19,184 bases of DNA from Calditrichota bacterium (GTDB lineage Bacteria; Calditrichota; Calditrichia; RBG-13-44-9; J042), in contig JAADJD010000020.1 of NCBI GenBank assembly GCA_013150955.1, positions 206,071 to 225,254 on the forward strand, in the 5' to 3' direction. Positions 14,377-19,184 of this stretch are shown piece after piece. Position numbers and translations under genes: made by a program. Positions within the stretch are counted from its first letter, which is position 1, and the number at the start of each line of letters is the position of its first letter. The notes under the pieces were generated by a model. It was not told the DNA's origin and did not search any database. It saw only the letters and a list, made by a program, of their open reading frames with translations.

Positions 14377-16491
14377 ATGGCCAAATGGAAATCTTTAAAC
14401 GAGATGAAAATTCTGAGTTCTTACTATCCCCGTCTGGACGCACCATTGAAAGTTCAGGGCAAGGCCAGATATATTTATGACATTTCTTTACCGGGCATGC
14501 TTTATGGCGCCATCTTAACCTCGCCGTATCCCTCCGCAAAAATCATTCGCATAGACGATTCTCGTGTACGCAAACATCCGGGTGTGCGTGCGGTATTAAC
14601 TGATGTACATCCGACGGGACGCATTCGTTACGCCGGGGAAGAGGTGGCAGCGGTAGCCGCCACCAGCCCGGAAGCCCTTCAGGAAGCCCTGGAATTGTTC
14701 CAGGTTGAATATGAGGTGCTTCCGTTTGTGGTGGATCTGGAAGCAGCCATGGATGAAAAAGCGCCCCGGGTTTTTTCCGATCGTCCGAATGTCCGAAAAC
14801 CCCGAGAGAGGGAAGAGGGCGATATTGAAAAAGGATTTGCCGAAGCCGATGTGGTGGTAGAGCGGGAGTTCCGCACCCAGGTGCAGGTACATGTTCCGCT
14901 GGAACCGCACGGGAGTGTGGTGACCTGGGAAGGCGATCAGTTGATCATTTACGACTCTACCCAGGCAGTTCACGGTGTCCGCGAAGGCGTTGCCAAAGCC
15001 CTGGATATTCCCGTATCCCGCGTGCGGGTCATTTGTGAACACATGGGAGGTGGATTTGGAAGCAAATTATGGGCCGGGCGTTACACGGCCATCGCCGCGC
15101 GATTGTCCCGTCAGGCCGGGGCTCCCGTCAAATTAATGCTCACCCGCAAACAGGACTTTCTGGGCGCCGGAAATCGTCCCAATAGCGTGCAGAAAATCAA
15201 AATGGGTGCCCGTAAGGATGGTACTCTGGTGGCCTTTTATGCCGAAACTTACGGGACTGCGGGAATTGCCACTAACGCCAATGTGCGATTGCCTTTTATT
15301 TATCAGGTACCCAACTGGAAGCATATTCATCGGGACGTCTTTATCAATGCAGGGGGTGGGCGTCCCTTTCGGGCGCCGGGATGTCCGCAGGCCTCCTTTT
15401 CTATGGAACAGATGATGGATGAGCTGGCCGAAAAGCTGGGCATGGATCCGCTGGAATTCCGCCTGAAGAACGATCCCAATACCACCCGGCAAAAGGAATG
15501 GCGCATCGGTGCGGAAAAAATTGGCTGGTCTCGTCGGCGGAAAGCTCCGGGAAGTGATCCAGGCCCGGTGAAACGCGGTCTGGGGATGGCCGCCAGCATC
15601 TGGTGGCCGGGAGGACGAGGCACAAAGGCCAGCATGACTATTTATCCTGATGGTTCCGTGGAAGTCCGCTGCGGAACCCAGGACATCGGCACCGGTACCC
15701 GAACCCTTGTGGCCAGTGTGGCTGCCGAGGAACTGGGAATCGATATGAGATGGATTCGGCCACTCATTGGAGACTCCAACTACCCCTATTCCGGTGCTTC
15801 AGGAGGAAGTACCACCGCGCCTTCGGTTGGACCGGCGATTAAAAATACTGCCGAGAAGGCCAGAGCGGCTCTTCTGGAACGCGTGGCCCGGAATCTGGGC
15901 CTGGCACCTGAAAAACTGACCTGGCAGGCAGGCAGCATTCGCATCACCGGCAGCCAGAGCCAGCAATTGTCCTGGAAGGAAATTTGCCAACACCTGGAAA
16001 ATGAACCGCTGGAAGTGCATGGTGAATGGGTGAAGGGACTCTCTTCCGCTGGTGTGGCCGGATGCCAGTTTGTGGAAGTGGCCGTGGATACCGAGACGGG
16101 GCAGATCCAGGTTGAAAAAGTAGTCGCCGTTGCCGACTGTGGCCTGGTTTTGAATCGTTTAACGACGGAAAACCAGATCAACGGCGGCATTCTGCAGGGA
16201 ATTAGTTACGCCTTGCTGGAAGAACGGTATATGGATCCCACAACCGGTACCATGGTCAATCCCAATTACGAAAGCTACAAAATACTGGGCGCCATGGAGA
16301 CGCCAGAAATAGAAATCATTCTTTATGATGAACCGGAACGCGGGGTCATTGGAATAGGTGAACCCCCGACCATTCCCACCGCCGCCGCTATTGCCAATGC
16401 GGTGTACCATGCCATTGGCGTGCGGTTGCGGGAACTTCCCATGACGCCCGATCGGGTGCTGAATGCATTGTATCAGGAAAAGAAAGTGTAA
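14377..16491 (+). CDS. Molybdopterin-binding catalytic subunit of a molybdenum hydroxylase
   Basis: This 704-aa large subunit binds the molybdenum cofactor and hydroxylates the substrate using water. Visible are the start of the a/b hammerhead (PRLDAPLKVQGKARYIYDIS), YDSTQAVHGVR, the HMGGGFGSK loop, FRAPGCPQASFSME and a GTQDIGTGTRT loop. The catalytic Glu662 is in GVIGIGEPPTIPT. It has no signal peptide and would be carried across the membrane folded with the Tat-bearing small subunit. By similarity of plan it is closest to periplasmic aldehyde oxidoreductases (PaoC type). The substrate cannot be named from the sequence; aldehydes or N-heterocycles are possible. AAAGGGGGAAA at the end of the upstream gene serves as ribosome binding site. 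No XdhC/PaoD-type cofactor chaperone is encoded in the window. Confidence 0.93.
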   Translation: MAKWKSLNEMKILSSYYPRLDAPLKVQGKARYIYDISLPGMLYGAILTSPYPSAKIIRIDDSRVRKHPGVRAVLTDVHPTGRIRYAGEEVAAVAATSPEALQEALELFQVEYEVLPFVVDLEAAMDEKAPRVFSDRPNVRKPREREEGDIEKGFAEADVVVEREFRTQVQVHVPLEPHGSVVTWEGDQLIIYDSTQAVHGVREGVAKALDIPVSRVRVICEHMGGGFGSKLWAGRYTAIAARLSRQAGAPVKLMLTRKQDFLGAGNRPNSVQKIKMGARKDGTLVAFYAETYGTAGIATNANVRLPFIYQVPNWKHIHRDVFINAGGGRPFRAPGCPQASFSMEQMMDELAEKLGMDPLEFRLKNDPNTTRQKEWRIGAEKIGWSRRRKAPGSDPGPVKRGLGMAASIWWPGGRGTKASMTIYPDGSVEVRCGTQDIGTGTRTLVASVAAEELGIDMRWIRPLIGDSNYPYSGASGGSTTAPSVGPAIKNTAEKARAALLERVARNLGLAPEKLTWQAGSIRITGSQSQQLSWKEICQHLENEPLEVHGEWVKGLSSAGVAGCQFVEVAVDTETGQIQVEKVVAVADCGLVLNRLTTENQINGGILQGISYALLEERYMDPTTGTMVNPNYESYKILGAMETPEIEIILYDEPERGVIGIGEPPTIPTAAAIANAVYHAIGVRLRELPMTPDRVLNALYQEKKV

Positions 16492-16503
16492 CAGGAGGCC
16501 GAT

Positions 16504-17484
16504 ATGTTCCCCTTTGAATACATCAACGTGCGGGAATTGACCGCATTACCGGATTACCTGGAAAAGGACGGAGAAAAAAGTGCTATTCTGGCCGGTGGCA
16601 CGGATTTACTGGGATTAATGAAAGAAGGCCTGTTAAAACCCCGGAAGGTGGTCAATATCAAGCAGATCAGGGAACTGCGGGGAATCCGGGATACCCGTAA
16701 GGGGCTGGAAATTGGCGCCGCGACCCGCCTTTCGGAAATTGAACAACATCCTATAATTCAGCAGCAATACCCGGTTCTGGCCCAGGCCGTAGCCTCGATT
16801 GCCACCCCTCAGTTGCGGAATATGGGGACAATCGGGGGTAACCTTTGTCAGCGTCCCCGCTGCTGGTATTTTCGCGGTCAGGAATATCATTGCCTGAAAA
16901 AAGGCGGCGACATGTGTTACGCCGTGGATGGGCTCAATAAGTATCACGCCATTTTGGGCGGAGGGCCTTGCTACATTGTTCATCCCTCGGACGCCGCACC
17001 GGCGTTAATTGCCTTGGGCGCCACCGTGGAAATCTTTGGCCCACAGGGAAAACGAACCGTACCGCTGGAAGAATTCTTCCAGCTGCCGGAAGACAATCTC
17101 TTACGGGAAAATATACTGGCTCCCAACGAAGTGGTTACCCGCATCTTCGTCCCCAGGCCGGAAGCAGAAACCCGATCCCTTTATCTCAAATTTCGGGAAC
17201 GTCAGTCCATGGATTTCGCCATTACCAGTGTAGCGGCTTTAGTACAGTTGCGGAACGGAAAAGTCCAGAAAGCGCGACTGGTTTTGGGGGGTGTGGCTCC
17301 CATCCCCTGGCGGGCACGGGAAGCCGAAAAAATTCTGGAAGGGAATTCCCTTTCCGCCGACCGCATTCAACAGGCGGCAGAGGCGGCCTTAAAAGAGGCA
17401 GATCCACTGGATCAAAACGCTTACAAAGTTATTCTTGCTCGTAATTTGATCCGGAAAGCGTTTACCCAACTTCAAAATGCCTGA
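16504..17484 (+). CDS. FAD-binding subunit with a probable 4Fe-4S cluster
   Basis: This 326-aa medium subunit has the FAD signatures AILAGGTDLLGLMKEG (27-42) and ATPQLRNMGTIGGNL (100-114), and a CO-dehydrogenase-flavoprotein C-terminal domain (about 220-326, LVLGGVAPIPWRA). Inserted after the second signature are four cysteines (C115, C120, C130, C138: CQRPRCWYFRGQEYHC, then MC). That position matches the extra 4Fe-4S cluster in PaoB and in 4-hydroxybenzoyl-CoA reductase beta. The HPSDAAPALIAL segment (161-172) follows. The subunit accepts electrons from the 2Fe-2S protein and hands them to an unknown partner. AGGAGG at 16493-16498 precedes ATG 16504, 12 nt after the Mo subunit. It has no signal peptide. 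Confidence 0.93.
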   Translation: MFPFEYINVRELTALPDYLEKDGEKSAILAGGTDLLGLMKEGLLKPRKVVNIKQIRELRGIRDTRKGLEIGAATRLSEIEQHPIIQQQYPVLAQAVASIATPQLRNMGTIGGNLCQRPRCWYFRGQEYHCLKKGGDMCYAVDGLNKYHAILGGGPCYIVHPSDAAPALIALGATVEIFGPQGKRTVPLEEFFQLPEDNLLRENILAPNEVVTRIFVPRPEAETRSLYLKFRERQSMDFAITSVAALVQLRNGKVQKARLVLGGVAPIPWRAREAEKILEGNSLSADRIQQAAEAALKEADPLDQNAYKVILARNLIRKAFTQLQNA

Positions 17485-17504
17485 AAAAAAGCACGAGGTG
17501 CCCT

Positions 17505-17786
17505 ATGCGATACATAAAAAATCCAGAGCATCCCAATATCCCGATCTGCAAATATTTAAGGGCAAAGGCCAGTTACGTGCCCGATATGCAAAATGAACAT
17601 TACATGGAGATTCATTATCCATACGATCAGTTTTATTGTCTGAAAACCCTTCACAATGTCGGGCCGGACGATGATGTGGTTTGTCCAGAAGATTGTTTAC
17701 CTCAGCGAGCTTGCTATGAGCCCCTGCGGGTTCCCACATTATTTGCTGAGGGGAATGATGGCGGTACCGGTTCAGAAAAAACGTAA
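17505..17786 (+). CDS. Small Cys-rich protein, fourth gene of the molybdenum hydroxylase operon
   Basis: I do not recognise this 93-aa protein. It has five cysteines (C15, C45, C60, C64, C70), three of them close together in VVCPEDCLPQRACYE, many Tyr and Pro, and an acidic C-terminal tail. It has no signal peptide or membrane segment. GAGGTG (17495-17500) lies 4 nt before ATG 17505, the gap from the FAD subunit is 20 nt, and the operon terminator comes 84 nt after the stop; together these support a real gene. The Cys pattern could bind zinc or an Fe-S cluster. It could serve as a maturation factor or electron carrier for the enzyme; this is inference from position. An overlapping minus-strand frame looks like a shadow. 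Confidence 0.68.
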   Translation: MRYIKNPEHPNIPICKYLRAKASYVPDMQNEHYMEIHYPYDQFYCLKTLHNVGPDDDVVCPEDCLPQRACYEPLRVPTLFAEGNDGGTGSEKT

Positions 17787-17870
17787 GGAAATCGGGGTGC
17801 GCCATATTTAAGTTTCTGGCAGCGGTTTTAAAAAGTTGAATGATTTGCATATCAGACGGCATTTCTTGTC

Positions 17871-17900
17871 TCCCGGTGGAATAAACACCGGGATTTTTTT
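17871..17900 (+). terminator. Intrinsic terminator of the molybdenum hydroxylase operon
   Basis: TCCCGGTG (17871-17878) pairs perfectly with CACCGGGA (17886-17893) around a 7-nt loop, followed by seven T (17894-17900). Repeat copy D begins at the next base. Confidence 0.93.
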
Positions 17901-18067
17901 AACCCAAATTATGCAATAGCCTACGAATTACACGAATTAACACCAATAAAACCAATAAAATACATTGAATTGTGTCTGGATGAAAATGTGTTTCAGGGTT
18001 TATTCGCGATGTTGTGGATACGTTTAGGATTCATTCGATTGATTCGCGGTGGAATGCATGATTGGGG
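17901..18067 (-). repeat. Dispersed palindromic element, copy D
   Basis: A full 167-bp copy beginning at aacccaaattatgcaatag and ending near ggaatgcatgattgggg. It abuts the operon terminator. The minus-strand reading has a frame break near the start, then RINPETHFHPDTIQ and LIRVIRRLLHNLG. It is closest to copy C. Confidence 0.88.
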
Positions 18068-18082
18068 ATTGATGGAATCATT

Positions 18083-18172
18083 AAAAAGGTACATATGTTT
18101 TGCCAAAAAGATACGTATGTTTTGATCAAAAGATATATATGTTTTGTGAAAAAGATACGTATGTTTTTCACC
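18083..18172. repeat. Four tandem 21-24-bp units with palindromic cores
   Basis: The units are 18083-18104, 18105-18127, 18128-18148 and 18149-18172. Each reads roughly AAAAAGATACGTATGTTTTG plus 2-4 variable bases. The cores are self-complementary (CATATG, ATACGTAT, ATATATAT, ATACGTAT). Spacing near two helical turns resembles binding-site arrays or iterons. No replication or regulatory gene is next to it. Confidence 0.8.
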
Positions 18173-18400
18173 AAATATCTAATTGCCCTCAGCAGTTTTC
18201 AGTTTGCAGCATGTATTCCAGCACACAGTGTGCAGTTGGCATTGGTGGGCTCAGGCTTTATGCCTACGGTATTTTTTTAACAGATGCAACAATTGGCAAA
18301 TTAATCCTGCGGCGAAGCTGGAGGACTACAGAATCAGATAGTCGGGCTAAAATTTGTAACCCCGCTCTCTGAGCGGGTGCGAGCGACAGCGAGCTATTAA
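18173..18400. other. Gene-free mosaic with hairpins
   Basis: Contains GCACAC-a-GTGTGC (18221-18233) and a 7-bp stem CCCGCTC-tct-GAGCGGG (18361-18377), followed by gcgagcgacagcgagc. The translated frames through here have no family features. It may be decayed mobile DNA; there is no direct evidence. Confidence 0.4.
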
Positions 18401-18535
18401 AACCACGAATTAGACGAATGAACATAAATAAAAATAAGAATATTATTAGATGAAAATTTGTTTTGGGGATTATTCGCGATGTTGTGGATATGCCTTGGGT
18501 TCTTTGCATGATTCGTGGTTTGCTGCATTATTGGA
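18401..18535 (-). repeat. Dispersed palindromic element, copy E (left end truncated)
   Basis: Shares aaccacgaatta, tagatgaaaat, tattcgcgatgttgtggata (also exactly in copy D) and gattcgtggtttgctgcatta. The outermost left arm is missing. The minus-strand peptide reads GISTTSRIIPKTNFH, then FMFIRLIRGF. Confidence 0.75.
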
Positions 18536-18862
18536 GATTAATATTAACGCATGGCTTTTCAGCCAGGAGAATGGATAACGTAACAGATTAATGATTAAAC
18601 ACACAATTATCAGAGATCCAATAAGGGGATCAGGTATTTTACCTCAAAGGCAGGCATACTTCCCTGGCAGATAAAATATCTTAAGCAATAATATTAAAGC
18701 ATCTGAAAAATGTCGTAGAAAAACAGCAACTTCACACGCTTTTCAATTAAACATGTTCTTCCCGATCCGATTCCTGCCGTGCAACCCAAGAAACCTGCGG
18801 ACAACTTTCGAAATTTTTGAGATATCGATTCAATAATAACAATGACTTACGAAAAATAACTG
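18536..18862. other. Gene-free AT-rich stretch
   Basis: I see no supported gene, RNA or site here. It separates the repeat nest from the AT-rich minus-strand gene. Confidence 0.5.
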
Positions 18863-19184
18863 TCAAAGTCGGATTAAAAATAAAATAATAATAGTAAAGG
18901 ATAAATTTAGTGTTAACAAAATTGTATAAATTTTTTTTGTTTTATTTAAATTTTCATTTAATATAGTCATTTTTAAATTTATATCATCTTTTAAATTTCT
19001 TTCAATAATGTCCAATCTACTAAATACATTTTGGATTGTTGAATTAATTGTACTTATTGAGGCATCAATTTTATCCAATCGAGCTGGAAAATCTATTTTA
19101 TCCAACTTTTTCATTAATTCACTAACTAAATTAGCTAATTCACGTGTATTATTTTGTAGTCTTTTTGTCTCATTTATAGTTTCA
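18863..19184 (-). CDS. Coiled-coil protein with C-terminal membrane anchor (5' end outside window)
   Basis: The minus-strand frame is open from its stop near 18863 to the right edge. An internal ATG at 19114 is not needed as a start, and upstream codons (ETINETKRLQNNTRELANLV) continue the same heptad-like pattern. The visible 106 or so residues are a coiled coil (LDKIDFPARLDKIDASISTI, then IQNVFSRLDIIERNLKDDIN). They end in a single hydrophobic segment, TLNLSFTIIILFLI, and RL-stop, as in tail-anchored or inner-membrane tethered proteins. The family is not recognised. Base composition is much more AT-rich than the core of the window, with Asn/Lys/Ile-heavy codons, which suggests accessory or transferred DNA. 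Confidence 0.7.
   Translation of the reverse strand, partial: ETINETKRLQNNTRELANLVSELMKKLDKIDFPARLDKIDASISTINSTIQNVFSRLDIIERNLKDDINLKMTILNENLNKTKKIYTILLTLNLSFTIIILFLIRL

Noticed and set aside
14596-15635. Several long minus-strand open frames opposite the molybdenum subunit
   Set aside because: They are antisense shadows of a clearly coding plus-strand gene and show no start signals or family motifs.
17503-17862. Minus-strand 119-codon frame overlapping the Cys-rich gene
   Set aside because: No ribosome binding site or recognisable motif, while the plus-strand gene has a GAGGTG site and fits the operon.
18062-18372. Two overlapping plus-strand open frames of 72 and 90 codons
   Set aside because: Their N-terminal halves are translations of the tandem 21-24-bp units (KDTYV, KRYICF, KKIRMF), and they have no family features or ribosome binding sites.
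7939-18535. CRISPR array
   Set aside because: The repeats are long, dispersed between genes, inverted at their ends and not regularly spaced with unique spacers.
1-19184. tRNA or rRNA genes in the gaps
   Set aside because: No cloverleaf-like arms with a TTCGA-type loop or rRNA core sequences were seen in any intergenic region.

Overview
The window reads as chromosomal DNA of a Gram-negative bacterium. The evidence is an outer-membrane-type lipoprotein, an ADP-heptose-type glycosyltransferase, a Tat-exported molybdenum hydroxylase and HslUV. A lipoprotein that combines a carboxypeptidase-regulatory-like fold, fibronectin III and a carbohydrate-binding-like domain, together with the gene-free repeat clusters, would fit the FCB/Calditrichota-type lineages. 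That placement is inference and is weak. Both ends of the window (about 1-1440 and 17.9-19.2 kb) are visibly more AT-rich than the middle.

Layout. (1) Position 1-1079: the 3' part of a surface lipoprotein. (2) 1443-4325: hslV-hslU-argF, closely spaced, coding for the HslUV protease and ornithine carbamoyltransferase. (3) 4436-5986: a FemAB/GNAT-type acyltransferase, then a low-molecular-weight phosphatase/ArsC-like protein whose nucleophilic Cys is Ser. (4) 6111-6323 (minus): an orphan 70-residue charged protein with its own intrinsic terminator. (5) 6500-7955: a receiver-only response regulator overlapping a GT9 glycosyltransferase. (6) 8192-9411: threonylcarbamoyl-AMP synthase and an intact low-molecular-weight tyrosine phosphatase. 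(7) 9405-11343 (minus): queE-queD-queC, three steps from dihydroneopterin triphosphate to preQ0. (8) 12015-13181: a divergent pair, an M50-like membrane metalloprotease and a DUF1232 protein. (9) 13741-17900: a four-gene molybdenum hydroxylase operon (Tat-signal 2Fe-2S subunit, Mo subunit, FAD/4Fe-4S subunit, small Cys-rich protein) with a good terminator. (10) 17901-18862: a gene-free nest of repeats. (11) 18863-19184 (minus): the end of a coiled-coil, tail-anchored protein.

The least expected structure is a family of roughly 165-bp intergenic elements with long imperfect terminal inverted repeats. I find six copies plus a half copy. Translated on one strand, the copies share a recognisable 40-45-residue peptide, intact in two copies and shifted or stopped in the others. 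Two near-identical copies in direct orientation bracket the molybdenum hydroxylase operon, another supplies the stop codon of the GT9 gene, and two face each other upstream of queE. A separate array of four 21-24-bp units with palindromic cores lies between two copies at the right end. Other points of interest are the Ser-for-Cys phosphatase relative, the Cys-rich fourth gene of the molybdenum operon, and the orphan gene at 6111.
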